The notes: generated by a model not told the origin, from the sequence alone. Counted from the stretch's first letter, positions 49,267 to 59,280 are shown. The stretch is DNA of 64,000 nt from an uncultured Oscillospiraceae bacterium (GCA_947624985.1 CANQMO010000008.1:35410-99409), one strand, 5' to 3'. Program-made: numbers and translations.

Positions 49267-52200
49267 TTGTACTTAAAGGCGCTCGAGATTCAGGGCTTCA
49301 AATCCTTTCCCGACAAGACCACGATCCTCTTTGAAAAGGACGTGACCATGATCGTGGGCCCCAACGGGTCCGGCAAGTCCAACATATCCGACGCGGTGCT
49401 GTGGGTCATGGGCGAACAGCGGACCCGGGCGCTGCGCGGCGGCAAGATGGAGGACGTGATCTTCGGCGGGACGGAGAAGCGGGGCAAGCTGGGCTTTGCC
49501 CAGGTGACGCTCGTTCTGGACAACTCCGCCCGTATTTTCCCCGTGGACAGCGACGAACTGGCCATCTCCCGGCGGTATTACCGCAGCGGCGAGAGCGAAT
49601 ACTACATAAACAAAGAATCGGTCCGGCTCCGGGACGTGAACGAACTGCTTATGGACACCGGTCTGGGCCGGGACGGCTATTCCATCATCGGCCAGGGCCG
49701 TATCGCGGAGATCGTCTCCGCCAAGAGCACGGACCGGCGTGAGATATTCGAGCAGGCCGCCGGTATCTCCCGCTTCCGCTTCCGGAAGGAGGAGGCGGAG
49801 CGCAAGCTCACCGCCACGGACGACGCGCTGGTGCGGGTGGGGGACAAGATCGACGAACTGGAGCTCCAGCTCACGCCCCTGCGCAAGCAGGCGGAGGTGG
49901 CGGAAAAATACCTGGCCCTACAGGGGGAACTGAAGGGGCTGGAGGTCTCCGCCTGGATGGAGACGCTGGACAAGCTCTCCGGTCAGACGGAGTCTATCCG
50001 CGCCAGCTATGACGCGGCCAAGACGGAGCTTGAACAGGTCCGCTCCGGCGTCACGGAGAATTACCGCCGCAGCGAGTCCATCACGGAGAAAATGCGTGAA
50101 AAGGATCTGGAGATGGAATCGGTCCGGGAGCGGCTGAGCGACAAGGAGGCCCAGATCGGGGAGAACAAGCAGGCCGCGGCGGTGCTCTCGTCGGAGAAGC
50201 GCGGCAATCTGGACGCCATGGAGCGGCTCCGCACGGACATGAGCGAGGATCAGGGCCGCATTCAGGCTCTGGACGGGCAGATAGACGGACTGCGCGCCCG
50301 CATGGCGGAGATAGACGGGCAGTATCAGGAGCTGTCCGCCAGGATCGGGCAGCTTTCCAATATCGTCAGCGGCCACCGGATGAAGATGTCCGGCCGGGAG
50401 AACCGGGTATCCGCCCTGCGGGACGAGGTGACCCGCCTGACGGTGGACGGCCGGAGCATGGACGGACGGATCAACATGCTCGCGGAGATGGAAAAAGATT
50501 ATGAGGGCTTCAACCGGGCGGTCAAGACCGTCATGCGGGAGAGCCGGGGCGGCGCCCTGCGGGGCGTTCACGGCCCTGTGGCCAATCTGGTGCACACCTC
50601 CGACCGGTACGCGCTTGCCATCGAGACGGCTCTGGGCGCGGCGGCCCAGAATATCGTGGTGGACGAGCCGGAGGACGGCAAGGCGGCCATCGAGTTTTTG
50701 AAGCGCCGGGACGCGGGCCGGGGCACGTTCCTGCCCCTGAGCTCCATCCGGGGCAATGTGCTGGACCGGGTGCCGCAGGACGAGGCGGGCTGTCTGGGTC
50801 TGGCGCTGGAGCTCGTGCAGTTCGATGAGCGTTACAAGAGCATATTTGAGAATCTGCTGGGCAGGACGGTGATTGCGGAGACCCTTGGCGACGCGGTGGC
50901 CATCGCCCGGCGGCATAAAAACCAGTTCCGCATCGTGTCCCTGGACGGACAGATGATCCACGCGGGCGGCTCCATGACCGGCGGCAGCGCCGCCAGAGGC
51001 ACGGGCGTGATCTCCCGGGCAAACGAGCTGGCCCGGCTGCGCAGCGAGCGGGTGGGGCTTTTGAAGCGCCAGCAGGAGAAGGCCCAGGCGCTGGAGAGCG
51101 CGGAGCGGGAGCTGGCCGCGGCCCGGTACGACATGGACGTGGCGGGACAGGAGCTGTCCCAGGTCCAGCAGCAGGCGGCGTCGCTCCAGGCGGAGCGTGA
51201 CGCGAAAGCCACCAGCGCCGGGCAGCTGGAGGACGTGAAGCAGGCCATGACCGCCGGCGGCGAGCAGCGCCGGACGCTGATGACGGCCTATGAGAAGAAA
51301 AACGACGGTATCGACAAAGCGCTGGAGGAGAACGAGGCCCGGGGCCGGGAGCTTTTGAAGCAGGCGGAGGCCATGCGGGAGAAGCTTCGCACCATCACCG
51401 CCCAGAAGCTGGAACTGGAGGCCACCCGTACCCAGGCAGACAAGGAGGCCCAGCGGCAGAACGACGCGCTGATCGCCCAGGAGCGGCTGGTGGCGTCCAT
51501 CGAGCGGCAGACCCTGGCCGCCGAGATGGAGGAAAAGCAGATCATCGACCGGCTCTGGGACAACTATGAGTTGACCCGCACGGCGGCCCAGGCCCAGCGG
51601 CAGAGCATTGAGAGCCTGGCGGCGGCCAACCGCCGTATCGCGGAGCTCCGCCGGCAGATACGGGATCTGGGGACGCCCAATCTGGGCGCCATCGAGGAGA
51701 GCAAGCGGGTGGGCGAGCGGTACGATTACCTGACCGAGCAGCGGGACGACATCGCCAAGGCCAAGAGCGAGCTTTTGGGGATCATCGGGGATATCACCGG
51801 CCAGATGGAGGAGATATTCACCCGGGAGTTCAACGCCATCAACGAAAGCTTCCGCTCCACGTTCCTGGAGCTTTTTGGCGGCGGACGGGCCAGTCTGCGG
51901 CTGGAGGATGAGAGCGATGTGCTGGGTTGCGGTATCGAGATCAAGGTCCAGCCGCCCGGCAAGGCGGTGAGCAACATCAGCCTTCTGTCCGGCGGCGAAA
52001 AGGCGTTCGTGGCCATCGCGCTGTACTTCTCCATTTTGAAGCTGAAGCCCACGCCGTTTTGCGTCATGGACGAGATCGAGGCGGCGCTGGACGAGGAGAA
52101 CGTGCTGCGGTTCGCGGAATACCTGCACCGGCTTGACAAGACCCAGTTCGTGGTCATCACCCACCGGCGGGGCACCATGGAGAAGGCGGACGTGCTTTTG

Positions 52201-52281
52201 GGGGTCACCATGCAGGAGAAGGGCGTGTCCCGGGTCATCGAGCTGGATCTTGCGGAGGCCCAAAAGACGGCGGAGAACTGA
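49267..52281 (+). CDS. smc: Chromosome segregation ATPase SMC, shortened coiled-coil arms
   Basis: 1004 residues from the TTG at 49267. This start is chosen because it yields the canonical N-terminus (YLKALEIQGFKSFPDKT), has GAGG about 9 bases upstream, and lies downstream of the promoter; the ORF-track start at 49207 would lie between the promoter boxes. Walker A is VGPNGSGKSNI, hinge about 430-585 (GVHGPVANLV ... GGSMTGGSAARG), signature LSGGEKAF and Walker B MDEIEAALDEENV near the end. Bacterial SMC is normally about 1150-1190 residues. The loss is in both coiled-coil arms (about 265-280 residues each instead of about 330). ATPase head and hinge look intact. Confidence 0.95.
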   Translation: MYLKALEIQGFKSFPDKTTILFEKDVTMIVGPNGSGKSNISDAVLWVMGEQRTRALRGGKMEDVIFGGTEKRGKLGFAQVTLVLDNSARIFPVDSDELAISRRYYRSGESEYYINKESVRLRDVNELLMDTGLGRDGYSIIGQGRIAEIVSAKSTDRREIFEQAAGISRFRFRKEEAERKLTATDDALVRVGDKIDELELQLTPLRKQAEVAEKYLALQGELKGLEVSAWMETLDKLSGQTESIRASYDAAKTELEQVRSGVTENYRRSESITEKMREKDLEMESVRERLSDKEAQIGENKQAAAVLSSEKRGNLDAMERLRTDMSEDQGRIQALDGQIDGLRARMAEIDGQYQELSARIGQLSNIVSGHRMKMSGRENRVSALRDEVTRLTVDGRSMDGRINMLAEMEKDYEGFNRAVKTVMRESRGGALRGVHGPVANLVHTSDRYALAIETALGAAAQNIVVDEPEDGKAAIEFLKRRDAGRGTFLPLSSIRGNVLDRVPQDEAGCLGLALELVQFDERYKSIFENLLGRTVIAETLGDAVAIARRHKNQFRIVSLDGQMIHAGGSMTGGSAARGTGVISRANELARLRSERVGLLKRQQEKAQALESAERELAAARYDMDVAGQELSQVQQQAASLQAERDAKATSAGQLEDVKQAMTAGGEQRRTLMTAYEKKNDGIDKALEENEARGRELLKQAEAMREKLRTITAQKLELEATRTQADKEAQRQNDALIAQERLVASIERQTLAAEMEEKQIIDRLWDNYELTRTAAQAQRQSIESLAAANRRIAELRRQIRDLGTPNLGAIEESKRVGERYDYLTEQRDDIAKAKSELLGIIGDITGQMEEIFTREFNAINESFRSTFLELFGGGRASLRLEDESDVLGCGIEIKVQPPGKAVSNISLLSGGEKAFVAIALYFSILKLKPTPFCVMDEIEAALDEENVLRFAEYLHRLDKTQFVVITHRRGTMEKADVLLGVTMQEKGVSRVIELDLAEAQKTAEN

Positions 52282-52308
52282 CCCTCAAGAGAGAATGAAA
52301 GGCGGAAG

Positions 52309-53208
52309 ATGAAAGAGAACGCCCTGGAGAGAAGGTTTACAGGTCTCACGGCTTTTCAACTGAAGCTCCTGGCGGTGGTCTTCATGACCATCGACCACAT
52401 CGGGGGCATTGCCTTTGAGATACCCATCGTGATGGAGTACCGGGGCTATCTGCGGCTCATCGGGCGGCTGGCCATGCCCATCTTCCTGTTTCTGCTGGTG
52501 CAGAGCATCCGGCACACCCGGGACAAAAAGCGGTTCATCCTGCGACTGTACCTGGCGGGAATGGGGACAGAGATGTTCGTCACGGTCATGAACCAGCTCT
52601 TTGGGGAACGGTTCCACTACTTCACCCCGGGGAACATTATCTTCACGTTTTTCTATACTGCCCTGTATGCGGTGCTCATCGAGGGACTGATCAGGTGCGT
52701 GCGGGAGAAGGACCGGCGGAAGGCGGGGCTGTATGCGCTGGGACTGGCGCTGTCCCTTGTGCCGACGGCGATCTATCTGCCGCTGCTGGATGGGATGTAT
52801 TCCATCAATGGGTCTGACCGTGTGAGGTTTCTGCTGGAGGGCCTTTTGAACAGCATAGTCCCGTCGTTCTATTCCGTGGATTACGGCATCGGCGTGATCA
52901 TTTTGGGCGTGGCCATGTATCTGGCCGGGACGAAAAAGCGCCAATGTCTGGTGTACGCCGCGTTTTGTGTGCTGTGCATTGCGGGGCGGTACGCGGCGCG
53001 GCTGGGATTTGATCTTGACAGCATCCCGAGCTTCGGCTTTTTCGATACGTTTTTCGACTACCTCCAGAACCGGATGGTTTGGGCGCTGCCCTTTATGCTG
53101 CTATATAACGGCCGGCGTGGCCGGCCCTGCAAGTGGTTTTTCTATTGGTATTACCCGGTGCACCGGGAGGTCATATTTTTGATCGCGGCGCTCGCCGCGC
53201 CGCGGTGA
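52309..53208 (+). CDS. TraX-family integral membrane protein
   Basis: 299 residues, about eight membrane segments. Family features are FQLKLLAVVFMTIDHIGGIA, YLRLIGRLAMPIFLFLLVQ and, at the end, LLYNGRRG ... WFFYWYYPVHREVI. TraX of plasmid F N-acetylates pilin, but chromosomal homologues are widespread in Firmicutes with unknown acyl acceptors. Nothing else conjugative is nearby. It is inserted between smc and ftsY, which are usually adjacent, and is probably co-transcribed with them. AAAGGCGG precedes the ATG. Confidence 0.82.
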   Translation: MKENALERRFTGLTAFQLKLLAVVFMTIDHIGGIAFEIPIVMEYRGYLRLIGRLAMPIFLFLLVQSIRHTRDKKRFILRLYLAGMGTEMFVTVMNQLFGERFHYFTPGNIIFTFFYTALYAVLIEGLIRCVREKDRRKAGLYALGLALSLVPTAIYLPLLDGMYSINGSDRVRFLLEGLLNSIVPSFYSVDYGIGVIILGVAMYLAGTKKRQCLVYAAFCVLCIAGRYAARLGFDLDSIPSFGFFDTFFDYLQNRMVWALPFMLLYNGRRGRPCKWFFYWYYPVHREVIFLIAALAAPR

Positions 53209-53254
53209 CGGCTTTGGAGAGGACAATTCTGCAAAAGGATCTGGGAGAGACGAT

Positions 53255-54124
53255 ATGGCGTTATTCAAGGAGAAGAAAAAGGGCCTGTTCGGGGGCATGT
53301 TTTCCGCCTTTTCCCGAGTGGACGAGGACTTTCTGGACGAGCTGGAGGAGCGGCTGATCCTGGCGGACGCGGGGGTGGAGACGGCGGAGGCGGCCGTGGA
53401 GGCCCTGCGCCAGGAGAAGGGTCTGAAGGGCGACGCCGTTCAGGCGAAGCTGGTGGACATCCTCACGGCGCAGATGGAGCAGGCCGGGACGCCGGAGCTG
53501 CGTCTGACCACCAGGCCCTCCGTCATATTGATGGTGGGCGTGAACGGCGTGGGCAAGACCACCACCATCGGAAAGCTGGCGAAGCTCTTCACGAATCAGG
53601 GCAAAAAGGTGCTGCTGTGCGCGGCGGACACGTTCCGGGCGGCGGCGGCGGAGCAGCTTGGCGTCTGGGCGGAGCGCACCGGGGCGGACATCGTCCGCCA
53701 CGGGGAGGGGGGCGACCCCGGCGCGGTGGTGTTCGACGCCTGCAACGCGGCGAAGGCCCGGGGCAGCGACCTGATCATCGTGGACACAGCCGGCCGGCTG
53801 CACAACAAGCAGAATCTCATGAACGAGCTGACGAAGCTGACGAAGATACTGAGCCGGGAACTGCCCGGGGCGGACTGTGAGATACTGCTGGTGCTGGACG
53901 CCACCACGGGCCAGAACGGGCTCATCCAGGCGGAGCAGTTCGCCAAAGCCGCCGGGGTGACCGGTATCGTGCTGACAAAGCTGGACGGCACGGCCAAGGG
54001 CGGGGTGGTGTTCTCCATCGCCCGGCGGCTGGGCGTGCCGGTGAAATTCGCCGGTGTGGGCGAGGGCGTGGACGATCTGCGGGTGTTCGACGCCCGGGAG
54101 TTTGCGGAGGCCATGGTCCAATGA
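53255..54124 (+). CDS. ftsY: Signal recognition particle receptor FtsY
   Basis: 289 residues, the short form without the long acidic A domain of E. coli. It docks SRP-ribosome complexes at the membrane. A basic amphipathic start (MALFKEKKKGLFGGMFSAFS) probably binds membrane. The NG domain has GVNGVGKTTTIGKLA near residue 95, DTFRAAAAEQL, DTAGRLHNKQNLM and LTKLDGTAKGG. It overlaps rdgB by ATGA. Confidence 0.96.
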   Translation: MALFKEKKKGLFGGMFSAFSRVDEDFLDELEERLILADAGVETAEAAVEALRQEKGLKGDAVQAKLVDILTAQMEQAGTPELRLTTRPSVILMVGVNGVGKTTTIGKLAKLFTNQGKKVLLCAADTFRAAAAEQLGVWAERTGADIVRHGEGGDPGAVVFDACNAAKARGSDLIIVDTAGRLHNKQNLMNELTKLTKILSRELPGADCEILLVLDATTGQNGLIQAEQFAKAAGVTGIVLTKLDGTAKGGVVFSIARRLGVPVKFAGVGEGVDDLRVFDAREFAEAMVQ

Positions 54125-54714
54125 AGCTGATCCTGGCGTCCGGCAACGGGGGCAAGCTCCGGGAATTCCGGGAGATATTGGGGCCCCTTGGCGTTGAGAT
54201 CGTCTCCCAGAGGGAGGCGGGGTATGATCTGGACGTGGCCGAGACCGGCGAGAGCTTCGAGGCCAACGCCTTTTTGAAGGCCAGCGCCATATGCGCCGCG
54301 TCGGGCCTGCCCGCGGTGGCGGACGACTCGGGGCTGTGCGTGGCCGCCCTGGGCGGCGCGCCCGGGGTGCGTTCCGCCCGCTACGGAGGCGGTAAGGCGT
54401 GGACGGACCGGCAGAAATACGAATACCTGCTGGAGCAGATGGCGGGAAAGACGGACCGGGCGGCAAAATTCGTCAGCTGTATCTGCTGCGTGTTCCCAAA
54501 CGGGGACACGCTGCGCGCCCAGGGCGAGTGCCCGGGCCGCATATTGCGGGCCGCGGCGGGGGACGGTGGCTTCGGGTACGATCCTGTGTTCGCCCCGGAT
54601 GGGTACGACCGGTCCTTCGGCCAGCTGGGTCCGGCGGTGAAAAATGCCATCTCCCATCGGGCCAGAGCCCTGGCGGCCTTTCGGAAGGAGCTTGAAAGCT
54701 ATGTTGACAGGTAA
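54121..54714 (+). CDS. rdgB: XTP/dITP diphosphatase (RdgB/HAM1 family)
   Basis: 197 residues. It removes non-canonical purine triphosphates such as dITP and XTP by hydrolysis to monophosphate and pyrophosphate. Typical blocks are ILASGNGGKLREFREIL, VADDSGLCVAALGGAPGVRS, GDGGFGYDPVFAPDG and FGQLGPAVKNAISHRARAL. It is coupled to ftsY upstream (ATGA) and yhbY downstream (14-base overlap). Confidence 0.95.
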   Translation: MKLILASGNGGKLREFREILGPLGVEIVSQREAGYDLDVAETGESFEANAFLKASAICAASGLPAVADDSGLCVAALGGAPGVRSARYGGGKAWTDRQKYEYLLEQMAGKTDRAAKFVSCICCVFPNGDTLRAQGECPGRILRAAAGDGGFGYDPVFAPDGYDRSFGQLGPAVKNAISHRARALAAFRKELESYVDR

Positions 54715-54997
54715 GCAGCGGGCCTGGCTGCGCTCTCTGGCGCAGAAGGAGGAGGCCATACTATATGTGGGCAAGGCGGGCCTGACGGAGCCGGTGATCG
54801 CCCAGGCGCGGGAGGCGCTGGCCGCCCGGGAACTGGTGAAGGGCCGGGTGCAGGAGAATTGTCTGTACACCGCCGCCGAGGTCCAGCGGATGCTGTGCCA
54901 GGCGCTGGACGCCGAGGGCGTGCAGGTCATCGGCAAGGTGTTCGTGCTGTATAAACAGAGGCCGGACGGGGCCAGAATAATTTTACCGAAGGCGTGA
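54701..54997 (+). CDS. yhbY: YhbY/CRM-domain RNA-binding protein
   Basis: 98 residues from the ATG at 54701; the earlier start in the track is rdgB read in another frame. The single CRM domain begins LTGKQRAWLRSLAQKEEAIL and has the GxxG-type loop YVGKAGLT, then LVKGRVQENC and VQVIGKVFVLYKQ. These small proteins bind ribosome precursors. It lies directly before nadD in many Firmicutes, as here. Confidence 0.92.
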   Translation: MLTGKQRAWLRSLAQKEEAILYVGKAGLTEPVIAQAREALAARELVKGRVQENCLYTAAEVQRMLCQALDAEGVQVIGKVFVLYKQRPDGARIILPKA

Positions 54998-56205
54998 CCA
55001 TGCGTGTTTTGATCTACGGGGGCAGCTTCAATCCGCCCCATATCGGACATATCCACGCTGTGCGGCAGGCGGTGGAGCAGCTAAGGCCGGAGCGGGCGTT
55101 TCTCATCCCGGCGGCCATGCCGCCTCACAAGCGGCTGGCGGCGGGGAGCCCGGCGCCGGAGGACCGGCTGGCCATGACGCGGCTGGCGGCGGCGGAGGCG
55201 CCGGACTGCGAGGCGCTGGACATAGAGCTCGCCCGCACGGGCCCCAGCTACACGTCCGACACGCTACGGCAGATACGCGCGCGGTATCCCCGGGCGGAGA
55301 TCGTGTTCCTGGTGGGCACGGACATGCTGCTGACGCTGGAAAGCTGGCATGAGCCGGCAGAGATCCTGTCTCTGGCGAGTCTGGCGGTATTCGCCCGGGA
55401 GCGGGACAGTGGGGCGGAGATTGAGGCCGGAGCGGCCCGGCTGCGGGAGCAGTACGGCGCCACGGTATATGTGCTGACGGGAGAGCCGGAGGAGGTATCC
55501 TCCACCCGGGTGCGGGAGCTCCTGCCGGAGCGGCAGGGACGAGAGCTGCTCCCGGAGGCGGTATATGGATACATCATCCAAAAGCGGCTCTACGGGGCGA
55601 GACCGGACTTCGACTGGCTGCGGGAGAAGGCATACGCCTACTTAAAGCCCTCCCGGGTGCCTCACGTCCGGGGCACGGAGACCGAGGCCCGGACTCTCGC
55701 GGCGCGCTGGGGCGTGGACCCGGCGGACGCGGCGGAGGCCGCCATCGTCCACGACATCACGAAAAACCGCACTTATGAAGAGCAGTTGTGCCTTTGTGAA
55801 AAATATGGTATCATACTGGATGACTGCCAACGGGAGAGCGAAAAGCTGCTCCACGCCATAACGGGGTGCTGTTTCGCGCGGGAGCACTTCGGCATCCCGG
55901 AGGATATTTTTCAGGCGGTGCGCTGGCACACCACAGGCCGGCCCGGCATGACGGATCTGGAGCGGGTGGTGTACCTGGCCGACTACATAGAGCCGGGGCG
56001 CAGCGGTTTTTCCGGTCTGGCGGAACTGCGCAAGACGGCCTATGAGGATCTGGACGCGGCCATGGAGCTTGCTCTGCGCATGAGTCTGGCGGAGGTCCGG
56101 GGCAAGGGGCGGCAGCCCCACAAAGACTCCGTCGGCGCCCAGCGGTATTATGCCCGGAGGCTGAAAGAAAAAGGCGTCCCGCCGGTGCCCTGGGCAGCGG
56201 AATAA
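54994..56205 (+). CDS. nadD: Fusion of nicotinate-nucleotide adenylyltransferase (NadD) and YqeK-type HD hydrolase
   Basis: 403 residues if started at GTG 54994 (GTGA overlap with yhbY); the ATG at 55000 gives two residues fewer. Residues about 1-195 are NadD: GGSFNPPHIGH with the HxGH site, IPAAMPPHK, and VSSTRVR. This part makes deamido-NAD from nicotinate mononucleotide. Residues about 205-390 are an HD phosphohydrolase of YqeK type (AAIVHDITKN, ITGC, VRWHTTG, LADYIEPGR), a family known to split diadenosine tetraphosphate. In Bacillus these are two adjacent genes; here they form one continuous frame. Confidence 0.93.
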   Translation: MTMRVLIYGGSFNPPHIGHIHAVRQAVEQLRPERAFLIPAAMPPHKRLAAGSPAPEDRLAMTRLAAAEAPDCEALDIELARTGPSYTSDTLRQIRARYPRAEIVFLVGTDMLLTLESWHEPAEILSLASLAVFARERDSGAEIEAGAARLREQYGATVYVLTGEPEEVSSTRVRELLPERQGRELLPEAVYGYIIQKRLYGARPDFDWLREKAYAYLKPSRVPHVRGTETEARTLAARWGVDPADAAEAAIVHDITKNRTYEEQLCLCEKYGIILDDCQRESEKLLHAITGCCFAREHFGIPEDIFQAVRWHTTGRPGMTDLERVVYLADYIEPGRSGFSGLAELRKTAYEDLDAAMELALRMSLAEVRGKGRQPHKDSVGAQRYYARRLKEKGVPPVPWAAE

Positions 56206-56223
56206 AAATGGGGGGAGAAAAAA

Positions 56224-56580
56224 ATGGAACCTTTTGAAGCGGCGAAGCTGGCGGTGAAGGCCCTTTCCGACAAGCAGGCCACGGATATCCGCCTTTTGAA
56301 GACCACGGACCTGACCGTGCTGGCGGACTACTTTCTGATCTGCACGGCCAACTCCACGCCCCATGTGCGGACATTGTACGACGAGGTGGACCGGAAGCTC
56401 TCGGAGGCGGGAATGCCCCCGCTGCGCCGGGAGGGCAGCCGTAACAGCACCTGGCTGCTGCTGGACTTCGGCTGCCTTGTGGTACACATCTTCCAGCGGG
56501 AGGCTCGGGAATTTTACAGTCTGGAGCGGCTTTGGAACGACGCTCTGGACGTGGACATCACGGAGATAGTAGAGGCGTAA
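56224..56580 (+). CDS. rsfS: Ribosomal silencing factor RsfS
   Basis: 118 residues. It binds ribosomal protein L14 and blocks subunit joining under poor nutrition. The core matches the family: [55 protein letters not shown] and [17 protein letters not shown] precedes the ATG. It follows nadD-yqeK, the common yqeK-rsfS order. Confidence 0.95.
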   Translation: MEPFEAAKLAVKALSDKQATDIRLLKTTDLTVLADYFLICTANSTPHVRTLYDEVDRKLSEAGMPPLRREGSRNSTWLLLDFGCLVVHIFQREAREFYSLERLWNDALDVDITEIVEA

Positions 56581-56585
56581 ACATC

Positions 56586-58991
56586 ATGGCATACGATTTT
56601 GACCGCATAGAGAAAAAGTGGCAGGGCATTTGGGAGAAGGAGAAGCCCTACGCCGCCAAGACCGGCGACCCCCGGCCCAAGTGGTATGGGCTCATCGAGT
56701 TTCCGTACCCCTCCGGCCAGGGCCTGCATGTGGGTCATCCCCGGCCCTATACCGCCATGGACATCGTGGCCCGCAAGCGCCGGATGCAGGGGTATAACGT
56801 GCTGTTCCCCATCGGGTACGACGCCTTTGGCCTGCCCACGGAGAATTACGCCATCAAAAACCATATGCACCCCCGCCAGGTCACGAAGCGCAACGTGGCC
56901 AACTTCACCGCGCAGCTGAAAATGCTGGGCTTTGGGTTCGACTGGGACCGGATGGTGGACACCACTGATCCTACATACTATAAATGGACCCAGTGGATCT
57001 TCCTGCAAATGTGGAAAAAGGGCCTGGCCTACAAGGCCACCATGCCGGTGAACTGGTGCACCTCCTGCAAGTGCGTGCTGGCCAACGAGGAAGTGGTGGA
57101 GGGCGTGTGCGAGCGGTGCGGCTCGCCGGTCATCCAGAAGGAAAAGAGCCAGTGGATGCTGCGTATCACGGCCTATGCCCAGCGGCTGATCGACGATCTG
57201 GACGACGTGGACTTCATCGAGCGGGTGAAGATCCAGCAGCGCAACTGGATCGGCCGCAGCGAGGGCGCGGAGGTGGACTTCGCCACCACCGCCGGGGACA
57301 GCATGCGTATCTTCACCACCCGGTGCGACACCCTTTTCGGCGTGACCTACATGGTCATGAGCCCGGAGCACGCGCTTTTGAGCAAGTGGATGCCCCTTCT
57401 CAAAAACGCGGACGCGGTGCGCGCCTACCAGGACGCGGCGGCCCACAAGTCCGAGCTGGAGCGCACGGAGCTTTCCAAGGAAAAGACCGGCGTGCGGCTG
57501 GAGGGCGTGGAGGCTGTCAACCCGGTGAACGGGGAGCGGATACCCATTTTTATATCCGACTATGTGCTGGCTACCTACGGCACCGGCGCCATCATGGCCG
57601 TGCCCGGCCACGACAGCCGGGACTGGGACTTCGCCAAAGCCTTCGGGCTGCCTATCGTCGAGGTGGTGGCCGGCGGCAACGTGGCCGAGGCCGCCTACAC
57701 CGACTGCGAGACCGGCATGCTTGTCAACTCCGGCTTTTTGAACGGCCTGCCCGTGGAGGAGGCCAAGGAGAAGATGATCGCCTGGCTGGAGGAGCACGGC
57801 GTAGGCGAGCGCAAGGTCAACTACAAGCTCCGGGACTGGGTATTCTCCCGCCAGCGGTACTGGGGCGAGCCCATCCCCATGGTGAACTGCCCGAAATGCG
57901 GCTGGGTGCCCGTGCCGGAGGAGGAGCTGCCCGTGCTGCTGCCGGAGGTGGACAGCTATGAGCCCACCGACACCGGCGAGAGCCCGCTTTCCAAAATGCG
58001 GGACTGGGTGGAGTGCAAGTGCCCCCGGTGCGGCGGCCCCGCCCAGCGGGAGACGGACACCATGCCCCAGTGGGCCGGGTCCAGCTGGTACTTCCTGCGG
58101 TATATGGACCCCCATAACGACAAGGCCCTGGCCTCCCGGGAGGCGCTGGAATACTGGTCTCCCGTGGACTGGTACAACGGCGGCATGGAGCACACCACGC
58201 TGCACCTGCTGTATTCCCGGTTCTGGCACAAATTCCTCTATGACATCGGCGTGGTGCCCACCAAGGAGCCCTACGCCAAGCGCACCAGCCACGGCATGAT
58301 CCTGGGCGAGGGCGGCGTGAAGATGTCCAAGAGCCGGGGCAACGTGGTCAACCCCAACGATGTGGTGGCCAAATACGGCGCGGACACTCTGCGGCTGTAC
58401 ACCATGTTCATCGGCGACTTCGAGAAGGCGGCCGCCTGGTCTGACGAGGCGGTGAAGGGCTGCAAGAAATTCCTGGACCGTGTCTGGGCCCTGGCGGAAG
58501 CCGGTCCCACCGGGGACGAGATCAGCCCCGCCACAGAGGCGCTGCTGCACCGGACCGTCAAGAAGGTCTCCGACGACATCGAGGAGATGAAATTCAATAC
58601 TGCCATCGCCGCCATGATGACCCTGGTGAACGAGCTTTACAAGACCAGGCCCAGCCGGGGGGACATGAAGGTGCTGCTGGAGCTTCTGAGCCCCTTCGCT
58701 CCGCATGTGGTGGAGGAGATGTGGGAAATGCTCGGCTTTGAGGGCCGGGCCATGAACCAGCCCTGGCCGGAATATGACGAGGCCAAGATGGTGGAGCGGA
58801 CCAGGGAGCTGGCGGTGCAGGTGAACGGCAAGCTGAAAAGCACCGTCACCGTCCCGGCGGACGCGGACGACGAGACCGTGGTGGCCGCCGCGAAGGCGGA
58901 CAGCAAGGTATCCCGGGCCCTGGATGGCATGCAGATCGTCAAGACCATCGTGGTGAAAAACCGCCTGGTGAATCTGATCGTGAAAAAATAA
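56586..58991 (+). CDS. leuS: Leucyl-tRNA synthetase
   Basis: 801 residues from the ATG at 56586; the upstream start belongs to rsfS in another frame. Class I signatures are [17 protein letters not shown] (HIGH equivalent HVGH) and [12 protein letters not shown] zinc ribbon ([22 protein letters not shown]) is present. The editing domain contains [20 protein letters not shown], so mischarged tRNA can be hydrolysed. The length is in the normal bacterial range. It is the last gene before the rpsU promoter. Confidence 0.97.
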   Translation: MAYDFDRIEKKWQGIWEKEKPYAAKTGDPRPKWYGLIEFPYPSGQGLHVGHPRPYTAMDIVARKRRMQGYNVLFPIGYDAFGLPTENYAIKNHMHPRQVTKRNVANFTAQLKMLGFGFDWDRMVDTTDPTYYKWTQWIFLQMWKKGLAYKATMPVNWCTSCKCVLANEEVVEGVCERCGSPVIQKEKSQWMLRITAYAQRLIDDLDDVDFIERVKIQQRNWIGRSEGAEVDFATTAGDSMRIFTTRCDTLFGVTYMVMSPEHALLSKWMPLLKNADAVRAYQDAAAHKSELERTELSKEKTGVRLEGVEAVNPVNGERIPIFISDYVLATYGTGAIMAVPGHDSRDWDFAKAFGLPIVEVVAGGNVAEAAYTDCETGMLVNSGFLNGLPVEEAKEKMIAWLEEHGVGERKVNYKLRDWVFSRQRYWGEPIPMVNCPKCGWVPVPEEELPVLLPEVDSYEPTDTGESPLSKMRDWVECKCPRCGGPAQRETDTMPQWAGSSWYFLRYMDPHNDKALASREALEYWSPVDWYNGGMEHTTLHLLYSRFWHKFLYDIGVVPTKEPYAKRTSHGMILGEGGVKMSKSRGNVVNPNDVVAKYGADTLRLYTMFIGDFEKAAAWSDEAVKGCKKFLDRVWALAEAGPTGDEISPATEALLHRTVKKVSDDIEEMKFNTAIAAMMTLVNELYKTRPSRGDMKVLLELLSPFAPHVVEEMWEMLGFEGRAMNQPWPEYDEAKMVERTRELAVQVNGKLKSTVTVPADADDETVVAAAKADSKVSRALDGMQIVKTIVVKNRLVNLIVKK

Positions 58992-58998
58992 GAATTTC

Positions 58999-59027
58999 TT
59001 GACAACACCGCGCAAAACCTTTATAAT
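58999..59027 (+). promoter_or_regulatory. Perfect sigma-A promoter of rpsU
   Basis: TTGACA (58999-59004), a 17-base spacer and TATAAT (59022-59027), leaving a leader of about 60 bases before rpsU. Confidence 0.88.
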
Positions 59028-59094
59028 ATGCAAGGTCCGCAAGAAAGCACATAAAAAGCACCTATGAGGCGTATTCGGAGGGAGGGAAAACAGA

Positions 59095-59280
59095 ATGTCG
59101 GAAATCTACGTCAAGGAGAACGAATCTCTCGATAACGCGCTCAAGCGGTTCAAGCGCAGCTGCGCCAAGGCTGGCGTCATGAACGACCTCCGCCGTAAGG
59201 AGTATTACCAGAGTCCCAGCGTGAAGCGCCGGAAGAAGTCCGAGGCGGCTCGCAAGAACAAACATAAGCGGTACTACTAA
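59095..59280 (+). CDS. rpsU: 30S ribosomal protein S21
   Basis: 61 residues, very basic ([20 protein letters not shown] ... [15 protein letters not shown]). S21 helps mRNA binding near the anti-Shine-Dalgarno. GGAGGG precedes the ATG. It is monocistronic, between a perfect promoter and a terminator. Confidence 0.97.
   Translation: MSEIYVKENESLDNALKRFKRSCAKAGVMNDLRRKEYYQSPSVKRRKKSEAARKNKHKRYY

Noticed and set aside
49918-52263. 781-residue minus-strand ORF opposite smc
   Set aside because: Shadow of the smc coiled-coil codons; no independent coding evidence.
52309-53208. TraX as evidence of a conjugative element
   Set aside because: No relaxase, type IV secretion or integrase genes nearby; chromosomal TraX homologues are common in Firmicutes.
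15329-54714. Four gene pairs overlap by exactly 14 bases (ftsE/ftsX, kinase/SIS, permease 1/permease 2, rdgB/yhbY)
   Set aside because: Fourteen bases is a common permitted overlap length with an internal ribosome site; four cases in a compact genome do not need a special explanation.
56514-59042. 842-residue minus-strand ORF opposite leuS
   Set aside because: The plus strand encodes a complete leucyl-tRNA synthetase; the antisense translation has no recognisable motif and no ribosome site.
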